Source of the DNA: Acanthococcus lagerstroemiae
Taxonomy: Eukaryota; Arthropoda; Insecta; Hemiptera; Eriococcidae
Direction of reading: 5' to 3'
DNA length: 64,000 nt
NCBI GenBank assembly: GCA_031841125.1
Contig: CM063113.1
Coordinates: forward strand, 59,885,211-59,949,210
Shown: positions 46,030 through 55,240 of the stretch, one piece after another
How the letters are laid out: the number at the start of each line of letters is the position of its first letter
Position numbering within the stretch: the stretch's first letter is position 1
Translations under genes and position numbers: made by a program
Notes under the pieces: generated by a model
The model's database searches: none
What the model was told of the DNA's origin: nothing
Seen by the model: the letters and a program-made list of their open reading frames with translations, nothing else

Positions 46030-47600
46030 TTTATCTATCGGAGTTTTAACACGCTTTTTCCAACAAACACTCAATGAGTATCCAAAGTGTATTTGAATGC
46101 ATATGAAAAGTCTCAAAATTAACCGAATGAATCTTAACTAAACTAGGTAGTCTCAAGGAAACTTATAAGTCTTAACGAGTCTAACAGAACTGATTTTCAA
46201 GGATTCTTGTCGGAAGAATAAATAAGTTTTATCGGAGTCCGAACATACTTAACACACGGATCTCACGAGTCTGAAAGTATCTGAACGAGTTTCAGAAGCC
46301 AAATGAGGCTTCATGAGTTCGAATGGATCTCAGATGGTATCAACGAAGTCAGAACGATATTTAGGAATTCAAAGAATTCGAATGGGTCTCAATAGAGACA
46401 GAGTGACGAGATAGGAAGATAGGTGAATTTTGAAAATGTCTAAAAATGCGTGAATAAAAGGGAGGGCGAAGGAGAATATTCCCTCCCAGAGGGAAAGATT
46501 TATGTAATTCAAAATACTTCACAAATAGTTACCTAGAGAGAGTCTTACCGCAACTGCAAGAGGCCCGGAAACATCTTAAAAAGTCACAAGGAACCGTAAG
46601 CAAGTTTGGATAGGTCTTGAAAGTCTAAATGCATCTCAAACATGCCTAGAAGTGTTTTACAGAGCATTAAACGAGTATTTATAAGTCTCAATAAGTTCTG
46701 ACAAGTCCTAGAAAGTTTTGAAGGGTCCTATAAAGTCTCCAAGAGTTATAAATCAACTTAACTGAGTTTTTAGATAATCTTAGCGAATCTTGCTAGGACA
46801 CAGCTTCAAACAGTCTGAAATGTACCCTTTATCTTTTAATTCAAAACGGAAGAAGTTTTCAAAGTATTCAACTATACCAAATGTTGAAGATCCTTGATGA
46901 AGTTTAGACAAGATATGGAGAAGCCAGAACGAGTCTTTAAATTATAAAGTCCTAAACAAGAGCCTCACACAGTCTATAATTGGGAAAAGTTTTAGCTAAT
47001 TTTGAAAAGTCTCAGAGCCTATCCGACTTTATGGAAATTAAAAAAAAAAAAATATTTGAATAACTTGGAAGAGCATTAATCAAGTCTGAAAGTTTCATAC
47101 AAAGTCGTAAAGCGAGGTTTGTACAATCATTGACTTGAATGAATCTAAACAGCTTAAATTTTCAGGCAGTCTTGAGGACTTCACTTTCATCATCGAAGAA
47201 AAAGCAGTTTGCTGACAAGCTGTTCAAATCTCCCAAAGATTTCTCTATCTATTCCCTTGATTACTACCATGAAGGCATAAACTGATCCAAATAAGCGGTG
47301 GGGAGAGGGGAGGGGGTCAAACGATTCAAACCGTACATACTCGGAAGTACATCTCCCAGGATTGCTTGTTGAATCTGCCACTGTCTCTGAGTGACGTTTT
47401 AATAAATCCTGATTAATTTCAACATGTCTTGAAGGAATTCTAATGCGAGGTAAGCTAAATAAATCCTAATATTATGTATGAGCCTCAACTACTTCAACAA
47501 AGTTAGACGGAGCCATGTCATAATATAGTCTCAGTAAGTTCTAATCGTGAACATTAAATTTCATAAAAGGCTTTGAAATTGGTAGTATTTTTACGAGTCT
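46030..47600 (-). repeat. GACTC minisatellite, long block in reverse orientation
   Basis: AAAAGTCTCAAAATTAACCG, TAAGTCTTAACGAGTCTAAC, CACGAGTCTGAAAGTATCTG, AAGTCTCAATAAGTTCTGAC, AAAGTTTTGAAGGGTCC and many similar phrases carry the TGAACGAGTCTT theme over about 1.5 kb. Less repetitive patches lie near 46400-46500 and 47200-47400. Confidence 0.6.
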
Positions 47601-47757
47601 TTAATATCCATGAAGGCTGAAATGTTGGCCTCTCCTGTTTCCTTCCCAGGAAAATAACCAAATCGGACACAATCACAGCTTTACCAGTTCCCAGCTCATT
47701 TAATTCACAAATCAACGAGCTAAGGAAGTTGACAACACTAATCCAACAACAATTCGA

Positions 47758-47965
47758 CCAGGAGCGTAGAAGAGTTTTTTCTCGAGGGGCAAAAATTGTT
47801 AAATTTCCAAGTGACTGAACTCAAAATTCCCAAGTATCAAAATTTGTTTGATTTGACTACAGAAGAATAACAAAAACTTTTGACTTGTTGGTTAACTTTT
47901 GATCCATCTAATAAAATTTTTCAACTCCGGCAAAGGCTTGGGGGCAGGCTGCACCTCCGTGCCCC
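47758..47965. repeat. Diverged hAT-MITE relative
   Basis: The left part, GGAGCGTAGAAGAGTTTTTT followed by GAGGGGCAAAAA, resembles the left end of the MITE at 54977. A related stretch, GACGTACCGAAGAGTTTTTCC plus a G-rich block, is at 50457-50650. Ends and duplications are not clear. Confidence 0.35.
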
Positions 47966-48079
47966 CTTATTTTCATCCCTGAATTCGACCGAATCGAAAT
48001 TACGTATTTTGCACTCACGATCAGGTCCTTCAACGACATCGCCCTCCGCGTATCCCAATACTATCGAAAGATCACTTAC

Positions 48080-48640
48080 CTTGATTAGCTTTCCCATGCA
48101 TTTGGATCCGAGATAATACGGCGGCAGAAAATCCTCCAGATGACCTCCGGACGGCAAAAACGACGACACCTGGTTCGAACTGGACGGGTAGCACTTTCTT
48201 AACAAGCTGTTGCCGGAATGCTTCGAATGCGGCGACTCTTCGGCTTTCGTCGTAGTGGTGGTCGCGGTCGCGGTCGTAATTGCTGCGGTCGCTGTTGTCC
48301 CCACGTTTGCAACAGCCGCTCTTTTACTAGCCTCGGCCATCTCGATTTCCTCTTCATTTTCGGCCGCATCTTCGGCCAGCGGACTCACCGGTCTGATTAC
48401 CTTGCCGCCAGTGTGGCCACCGAAAGTGGGTACCTCTAACAGGAAACTTTCTTTGTCCTCGGAGATGGGTTTCAGCGTGGTCAAGTCTTCTTCGCCGTAC
48501 GGAGTGAGCGGCATCGGCGACGCCACAGTTAGACAATGCGGACGACCCCAAGACTCTTCGATGCGCAGCTGAATACCGGCCAATACGGCTGCTTCTTCTT
48601 TATTGCAAGGCAGATCTCCGCTGATGACCAGCTTCACCAG
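48080..48640 (-). CDS. Internal host exon, 187 codons, FERM F2-lobe-like start
   Basis: On the minus strand the exon is preceded by an acceptor (TTTGGTGTTCTAG, ending 48641) and followed by a perfect donor AATCAAG|GTAAGT at 48080/48079. It is exactly 561 nt, phase 0 at both ends, open throughout, and GC-rich against its surroundings. It begins LVKLVISGDLPCNKEEAAVLAGIQLRIEESW. The GDLPCNKEEAAxLAxxQ pattern resembles the first helices of a FERM F2 lobe (compare GRLPCS..EAALLA in band 4.1 relatives). The middle is disordered, with an acidic run (AENEEEIEMAEA) and an Ala/Thr run. It ends DFLPPYYLGSKCMGKLIK. Such a long insertion in an F2 lobe is unusual. The gene family is not identified and no neighbouring exons were found, so introns exceed several kilobases on both sides or the window cuts the gene. 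Confidence 0.75.
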
Positions 48641-49398
48641 CTAGAACACCAAACGTGCTTAGTTAATTCACACGAAGAATATAACGTAAAATTAGTGTAC
48701 AGAGCTAGTCCAGTTTGACTATCATATCTAATGAACGGGATTCGATTACGCTTCCTGCCAATGGGAAAGCGTGTGTTTGTCGACAGTTTGTGTTTAGCAG
48801 CGCAAAAGTTACGCGAATTCTTATCAACTAGGCATTCAAAATATGCAATAGCACTTGATGCGTTATTATCGATTCCAAAGAGTACTTCATAACAGCTTCA
48901 ATTTCGACTATTTACACGTATGTACTTTTATAGCACGTTCCTAAATTTTTTGATAGTAGATATAATGCATACTGAAATCAAATCCAGGATGACATCGAGA
49001 ATAATAGTTCTCATTCAACGAAGTTGACCAAGTCTGACAACCGTAATGATTACTGCAAACCTGATCATAATAATTCAGCTCAATAATCTAAAATATCAAG
49101 GAATCAACCTACAAATCATGATCTGCAGAAAAAGTCTGAAGCAATCCCTCATCGCAGTGCCTTAAATAAGAAATATACGAGTGTATCCCTCATCCCAGAG
49201 CCAGAGAAATGTGAAATTTTAGAGCTTGTCAACGAGACCTCAAATCCACTTTTTTTTTTTGTTGCAAATCGAGCCAAAGTTTGGGCAAAATTCTGTAATC
49301 CGCCAATATTTTACGTAATTTACGTTAAAATGTTCAAACATGCCAAACCTCCCTCCCGGAAGAAATTTATGAAAAACTTTCCTACGAACAGTTGTACT
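48641..49398. other. Intron sequence upstream of the host exon
   Basis: AT-rich, no further exon recognised on the minus strand. A short T-tract is at about 49250. Confidence 0.45.
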
Positions 49399-49407
49399 GT
49401 TGAGTAT
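49399..49407 (+). repeat. SINE-B copy 4 target duplication, left
   Basis: GTTGAGTAT, identical to 49510-49518. Confidence 0.7.
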
Positions 49408-49509
49408 GGTGTGGTGGGACGTATGGCGATGCACGCATGCCAAAGTGGCCCCTAAGACACCGCACCTCCGGCACCGGGAACTACCCTTTCGGGCATCGCA
49501 TCAGTACCG
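49408..49509 (+). mobile_element. SINE-B copy 4
   Basis: 102 bp starting GGTGTGGTGGGACGTATGG and ending CATCAGTACCG. It lacks the final GGAGGGA segment seen in the other copies. It is bounded by a perfect 9-bp direct repeat and lies in presumed intron sequence of the minus-strand host gene. Confidence 0.8.
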
Positions 49510-49518
49510 GTTGAGTAT
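49510..49518 (+). repeat. SINE-B copy 4 target duplication, right
   Basis: GTTGAGTAT, identical to 49399-49407. Confidence 0.7.
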
Positions 49519-52470
49519 AAATTTACTCGCGATTTTTTGTGTGTCCCATAGAATTTATTCAACATGTGAATCAATTAAAGAATACAAGATAGATACTTTT
49601 AATTTTGGCTCAAGAAAATGAATACACAAAAAGTTTATACGTAGAACTTACGTTCAACTGAAAAGAAAAAAAGTAATTTTGTCAGGAACTTTGTCAAGAC
49701 TTTTAAATTTCAGGTGATTACAAACTGAAGAAAGCTGCACACGAAGGTCGCATTATTGTACAGAAGCGGGATGACCTTGAACCTAAATTTTCTGAGAATA
49801 TATTTCTGTGCGAGTGTATCCTACATTAGTCCACCATAGCGTATAATTTGAAGTTACTGAACCGTACAGATCATATTCTAACCCCCCCTCCGCCACGAAA
49901 AATTAAATAATTTAAAAAATCAACAACTCACTCTCTCTTAGACAGAGTTCAAAAATCCACAGTACAAGATAGTAGGTACCGCTTGACCGAAAGGTCAATG
50001 ATTCTTTGAGGCTAGGTACAAGCACAGGAAGTAGTTTTATTACCTCATGAAGAAAGTTGAGATTGCTAAATTAAAAGATACCCATACTAAAATTACATAG
50101 TATCTCGTTGAAAATTCACGCGATGTCAGTGTAAACCTTCAGCAACCCAGAACCTCGAGATCAAGATATACAGGTTCAAAGCTCAAGATCAGTAACCCAC
50201 ACTCTGAACATCGCGAATGCCCTCTCTCGTTTCGTATCTAATATTCATACTTTCTCAATTCAGAGTGCAAACAAATTCTTCAATTTTTGAATGAGAGAAG
50301 TAAAAGAACGAGTGACGATAGTGGGTCAACTTATCTTATTCCAGTTCTCCATTAAAATATACCAAACTTGTTTTAAATTTTACTCCGAAATTCGGGGAAA
50401 AAATTAAATAAATAAATACGTGGATAAAAATAAGACGCAAGATAAGTGTCGACAGGGACGTACCGAAGAGTTTTTCCGGCGGGAGTGGGAGGGGGGAAGT
50501 GTGAAAGTCTCAACTGATTCAACTAAAATATTCTCAAGTATCAAAGAAAAGAAGAAAAAAGAAGAAAAAAACTCTTTTGACTTGTTGGATTTTCCCGAAT
50601 TCTCAACTCAAAATTCTACGGGCCCCCTCCCTCTTGTCGAAAGTTTCCAGATCAGTCAAGGTTTTTAAGTAGATAAACACGAGGAATCTCGTGGGAGGGG
50701 TGAGCTAATGAGCGGGATCTTGCAAAACACTGTTGAAGATCACTAACGAATGTAGATACTAGAAGTTTAGCCCAAATCATTCCCACTTACTTTTTAGGAA
50801 AATTTGACTGCCCATCCATTTTTCTTAAATTATGAGAAATGTAACAGACCTACCTCTACGAAATTCAAACCTTCCAGAATGAATTCCCTACAAAAAGTGT
50901 TCCTGTTACTTCTGTACCTTGTTTGGAAGCGTCACGGGAGGAGGGGAAAATTAACATCATCATAAGTTCTTTCTATTAATGAGCCAACTATAAAACAGAC
51001 CTTGGGGAGAGGGTAATAGTTTTTTTTTAATGCACTGAGAGAACGAACATTCATCATATTTCATAAGTGTAGCCTTCAGAAAATGACATTTTTCAACGGT
51101 ACCTAAATGACCAAACTTATGCGATGATGCACGAAGTGAAATAGCCATTTCCTTCTTTAGGGACGATAATAATTATTTTCTTATCGATCTATTGGAAAGG
51201 GAGTGAATGTGATTAGGTGATATTTTCAATAAGAGATTTAGCAATAATTTAATTAATTAATTAATTCAAAAAAAAAAAATACACGACGAAGTCGTGAATG
51301 AAGCAGGACTCACCAACAGCTCATGCTGCAAACCTGGCAAATGTGGAAACGCTTTTCTCCTTCCCTTGTCGTGTAATATACTAATTTCAACTTTTTCCTT
51401 ACTTTATGAGGTTTTGCTAACAAAAGAGATCCAAATTTGACGCTCAGCTGTTTTCCTACTTTCTGATAGCTAATAATTCTGTTGGAGGTCAAAGATGATA
51501 TTAAAGCCAGCCGGTCATCGGTCAGATATTTACTAGGTTGGAAGGCATTTTCCCATTCGCCTAAGCCAATTTACTGCCTCCCCAATCGTACAAAATTCAT
51601 TTTTTTTTTTTTTTTTTCAATAAAAGAAAATCAAACAATGGAAGTTAAACAAAATACATAGCAACCACACGCTTTTTCGAAGTTATACACCACAGGTATG
51701 ACCGAAACAGAAAAATAGGTCACCGAGTACCGACTAAAAGTAATACATATTTAAGTAGACCGAAAACGAAAAAATTTCGCTAACTCTGAACTCCCGATTA
51801 CTATTACCGATTGAAAAATTAAGTAGTGCACAGTTTCAATAAGCTCATCGAGTAATTAAAAAATATAGCTCATTGTAATTTCTGGTATAGAGATAATATG
51901 GCAGCTGCAACAAATTTCAATTAAAACTTTTTTTGTCGTTCAACATACATTTGCCGCATTTTTTTTTATTTTAATCAGATAATTCCTTTCTTCGATAATA
52001 TTCGCAAATTTACACTCTCGATGGATTACCCGCGAGCTCGCTCGAAACACAACATCCATTTATTATCCCTCAACATAATATAAATGCGATACATCGCTGA
52101 AGTTAATTTCAAATACATTTCCTCGGACGTACTCTCATCTTCAATCAGTCCCTCGGAAGTGGAGAATACGTGTCACCGTAAACCGACCAGAGCTATAATG
52201 ATTTGTATTTCCGATCATTATTTATTAATTAATTAATTTATTATTATTATAATTTTCACATTTCTTCGGCGCTACAACGGCAATGAAATCGAAAAAATTA
52301 CCTGATAAAATGCAATTAGCTCGCGATAAAAAATTATCGAATAGAAAACTGAAACGAAATAAGAATGATAGGAAAGTTACCGAGTTTAATTTTAATGCTC
52401 GATTGACTCTAAAGTGGAAATTTGAGGCGCAAAAGGAGGAGGCTGACAAAATGCCCTAAAATACGATATG
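49519..52470. other. No gene recognised
   Basis: Contains a G-rich/AAG-rich MITE-like stretch (50457-50650), an AATT run at 51247-51267, a T-tract at 51600-51618 and AT-rich filler. No exon is supported. Confidence 0.45.
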
Positions 52471-52476
52471 GGTATA

Positions 52477-52491
52477 TAATCGTAGGGTTTC
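52477..52491 (+). repeat. Penelope-like element target duplication, left
   Basis: TAATCGTAGGGTTTC, matched at 53818-53832 by TAATCGTAGGTTTTC (14 of 15). Confidence 0.6.
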
Positions 52492-52566
52492 GACATATTA
52501 ATCATCTGGACAGGAACAGAGATGGACAACTAGACCAATTCCTCACGAAGACAAATAGCATAAACA

Positions 52567-52675
52567 TGGACTGGAATTCAGGACGCGGAGACCGATGAAC
52601 TTCGTGAACAAATGAGGGATGGTGATCGCCAACGTGGTTTGTAGCGTAAGGCATACGAAGAAGAAGAAGAAGAAG
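52567..52675 (+). mobile_element. RTE/BovB-like 3' end, nested in the Penelope-like element
   Basis: Near-identical to the last ~110 bp of the 1072-3453 element (GGAATTCAGGACGCGGAGAC ... GAACTTCGTGAACAAATGAG ... GTAAGGCATACGAAG), ending in seven GAA-type repeats. Removing it restores the Penelope reading NSIN-IKFTMEKD. Compared with the longer copy it lacks 21 bp lying between two GCGGAGAC repeats. ATAAA occurs at both edges and may be a short target duplication. Confidence 0.8.
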
Positions 52676-53306
52676 ATAAAGTTCACAATGGAAAAAGACA
52701 ATAACAAGACCATCAACTACCTTGACCTTACAATACAAATAAAAGACAACAGGATACAGTACAACATTTACAGAAAACTGACCCACACTGACGCAATGAT
52801 ACCCGAAGACTCATTTCGCCATCAAAAACACAAAATGGCAGCACTACACAACTACTGCCACAAAGCAATCAACATACTAAGCGACCACAACCACACACAA
52901 CCACAGAAAACACAAACATCAACAAAATTAAACAAACAGCAATTAACAACAAACACCAACCACAAACAGTAGACAGAATAATTAACAAACTAACACAACC
53001 AAAAAGCACAGACACTAAACCAACAACCACAAAAACAGACAAATATGCAGAAGCAATAAGTATCATTCACAGGAACACATACTTACATACAAAATACAAA
53101 AAATCTTCAACCAATACAATATAAAACTCGGAATCAAAAACAGACCACCTCTGATTAAACAAATAAGCAATGACAAAACAGAAACAAAGGACAAAAACAA
53201 CAGTAGCGGAGTATACAGATTGGACTGTGAACACTGTGACATGACCTACGTAGGAGAAACAGGCAGAAAATTTACAACCAGAATCAAAGAACATGAAAAA
53301 TCATAG
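52676..53306 (+). pseudogene. Penelope-like RT end, linker and GIY-YIG endonuclease
   Basis: The frame from about 52676 gives KFTMEKDNNKTINYLDLTIQ, NIYRKLTHTDAMIPEDSFRH and HKMAALHNYCHKAINI, the conserved C-terminal RT block of Penelope-like elements. A low-complexity Thr/Lys/Asn linker with frame changes follows to about 53110. KNRPPLIKQISND leads into SGVYRLDCEHCDMTYVGETGR and KFTTRIKEHEK (53203-53303), then a TAG at 53304. GVYRL and YVGETGR are the GIY and YIG motifs. The arginine of TRIKEH and the CEHC pair are typical of the Penelope variant of this nuclease, and the catalytic glutamate region is cut off by the stop. The downstream sequence (FGKHSNDQG-like) continues the domain in another frame. 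Confidence 0.75.
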
Positions 53307-53539
53307 AAGCTAAATGATGATCAATCACTGTTTGGAAAACACAGCAATGACCAGGGCATAACAATGACAAATTGACAGAAAAGTACAAAATCCTACATAT
53401 AGAAAACAACACAAGAAACAGAAAATTAAAAGAACAACTAGAATAATAATAAAGGCAAAAAAAAAAAGACAACCTAATAAACACAACAATTAACTTCCAA
53501 GGCGAGAACTTATTTTAACTAATAACATAACACCCACGG

Positions 53540-53643
53540 ATTGGGCAAGCTGCACAATCACAGACAACCAATGGGTGCACACAAATAATAACACTCATTG
53601 GCTGGACAGACTGCAGAATCACAGACAACCAATAGGAGCACAC
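53540..53643 (+). repeat. Two-unit tandem repeat in Penelope 3' UTR
   Basis: Units of about 45 bp at 53540-53582 and 53597-53643 share AATCACAGACAACCAAT and CTGCA and GCACAC blocks. Confidence 0.75.
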
Positions 53644-53700
53644 GACTAAACAGATTTACCATACGGTACTACTCTCGACTATGACAAGTCTCATTTAGGA

Positions 53701-53742
53701 TACTCCTATGATGGCATAACAGCCGAAAGCGCTCTGGACTAC
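53701..53742 (+). ncRNA. Degenerate hammerhead-ribozyme-like motif in Penelope 3' UTR
   Basis: CCTATGATGGCATAACAGCCGAAAGCGC contains a GGC-ATAACA-GCC stem-loop II followed by GAAA. In place of the hammerhead core CTGATGA the sequence has CTATGA (53706-53711), one base short. Penelope-like elements are known to carry hammerhead motifs, which makes the reading plausible. As written the core is broken, so cleavage would not be expected. Stems I and III were not resolved. Confidence 0.45.
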
Positions 53743-53817
53743 AGAAGAAGAAAAAGTAAATTGGCATACCCTACAAATGGAATGTTACTAAGTGTACTCA
53801 CATTCCGAAATAGACAC

Positions 53818-53832
53818 TAATCGTAGGTTTTC
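53818..53832 (+). repeat. Penelope-like element target duplication, right
   Basis: TAATCGTAGGTTTTC, see 52477-52491. Confidence 0.6.
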
Positions 53833-54967
53833 ATCAATGGGTTCGATTTTGATATAAATTTTCCTTAATTTTGAGAATTTGGAACCCTGGGAGCTGACTC
53901 AAATCGCTAAGGTTATTGTTAATATAACAGTGATCCAAATTTGAAAATTGTGCGATCAGGGAAACGGGATTGACGATCAAAATGCCCTGAAATATGGATA
54001 TTCAATATCAGGTTTTCAATATCGCTTAATTCAATCTTTACATCGATACGACCCAGTTTTGCGAACTGATGCCCGTTGAAAGCGTGGCTCAAATGAAACA
54101 TTTAGAGAATACACATAGATGTCATTTCTGCGAGGTTCAGGGTGGCTAAGCTTATTTTTGATATCATTTTGAGCCATCTGTGGAACCAAAGAAGGCTATC
54201 AAGAACGAAAATACAGTGAACACACAACACGGGTGTCCAATATTAGGCTTTCAATACGGTGGACTATTTCCAAAAACTTCCAAAATAAAATTTATTATAG
54301 TTAACTCCTTTCTTTATTTTCATTCTAATTGTCTTCGGCTGGCGAGAAATAATTTCGCGTTTACTTCTTCCCCCAGAAGAATTATTGAAGTATAACTTCA
54401 TAAACTGCGATAATCACCCCCTTCCTTTTATGGCGTTTTTGTAATAGGGACGGAAGGAAAGGGCATCGTCATTTGTACAGAAACTTCGATGCACAGGTTT
54501 GAAATTTTTGTGTATCAGAAATAGTTCCGAAGTTTTTGAAGAAAGATAAAAATAACTGGGTTGTGGTTAAAAGGATCCTCTCTAAAAAATGTTCATGTGT
54601 CTACTACCGATTTGTCAATTAAGGTGACTTTAGGTCATTCATGAAATTAGAACCGGCCCAAGGGGGAGGAAAGGAATAACCCCCTCACCCTTATCCGCGA
54701 AATTATACCCAGAGTCGGGAAATTCCAACACTTAGTAGTATTCGGTCAGGAAAATGAAGAGGAACGAGGGGTTACGGAGAGTTGTAATACGTTCTCTCTC
54801 CATTCATGAAATTATAGCCAAAAGCCGGGAAATACTAACACTCTGTCGGGGAGATTAAGTGGCAGGTTTTCTTTTTGCTTGGGGTAGGAAATTTTGCAAC
54901 TCTTCAGTCTTTATCACGTAAAAGAGCGGAAAAGTTGGGAAATTTTGGTAACAATCGGAAAAATCAA
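53833..54967. other. Decayed satellite-like phrases, no gene
   Basis: TGGATATTCAATATCAGGTTTTCAATATC (about 53994) resembles GTGTCCAATATTAGGCTTTC (about 54233) and the pre-insertion sequence around 52455-52491, suggesting an old tandem array with a unit of about 240 bp into which the Penelope-like element inserted. 54650-54960 contains two or three loosely repeated phrases (GAAATTATACCCAGAGTCGG, GAAATTATAGCCAAAAGCCG). Confidence 0.4.
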
Positions 54968-54976
54968 GAAATGAAT

Positions 54977-55231
54977 GATGGGCGTAGCTAGAACTTTTTC
55001 CAGGAGGGGGCAAAAAGGTAGAATTTGTGCAGGTGCAAGTCGCTGCTTTGCTATCAGTATATGGCGCCAGTCACACATTTTCGTTGTCTAGCGTCTAGGC
55101 CTCTAGGTATATCCATTTTCTGCAAATTTTATTCAATTGGCTTATTCGAAACTAATCTTGTGCGCACTGGAACATAATTTTTTTTCAAAATCTATTGCCC
55201 CCCACCCTTGCTCCTCGCTGGCTACGTCCAT
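54977..55231. mobile_element. hAT-like MITE, 255 bp
   Basis: Left end GATGGGCGTAGCTAGAACTT and right end, on the other strand, ATGGACGTAGCCAGCGAGG. Flanks GAAATGAAT (54968-54976) and GAAACGAAT (55232-55240) match at 8 of 9. G-rich and C-rich tracts lie just inside the ends, as in the MITE at 22305-22576. Confidence 0.65.
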
Positions 55232-55240
55232 GAAACGAAT

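Larger units (their letters stand above)
52492..53817 (+). mobile_element. 5'-truncated Penelope-like retroelement with nested insertion
   Basis: The element starts within the RT (HLDRNRDGQLDQFLTKTNSI), is interrupted by an RTE 3' fragment (52567-52675), and resumes with KFTMEKDNNKTINYLDLTI. It continues through the linker to a GIY-YIG endonuclease and a 3' UTR with a 2-unit tandem repeat and a hammerhead-like sequence. Imperfect 15-bp duplications flank it. The flanking sequence outside reads as one broken satellite-like phrase, supporting insertion. Confidence 0.75.

Noticed and set aside
48197..48572. Plus-strand open frames over the host exon (Val/Ala-rich and Arg/Gly-rich)
   Set aside because: Antisense shadows of the minus-strand exon's Ala/Thr run; the splice sites and phase support only the minus strand.
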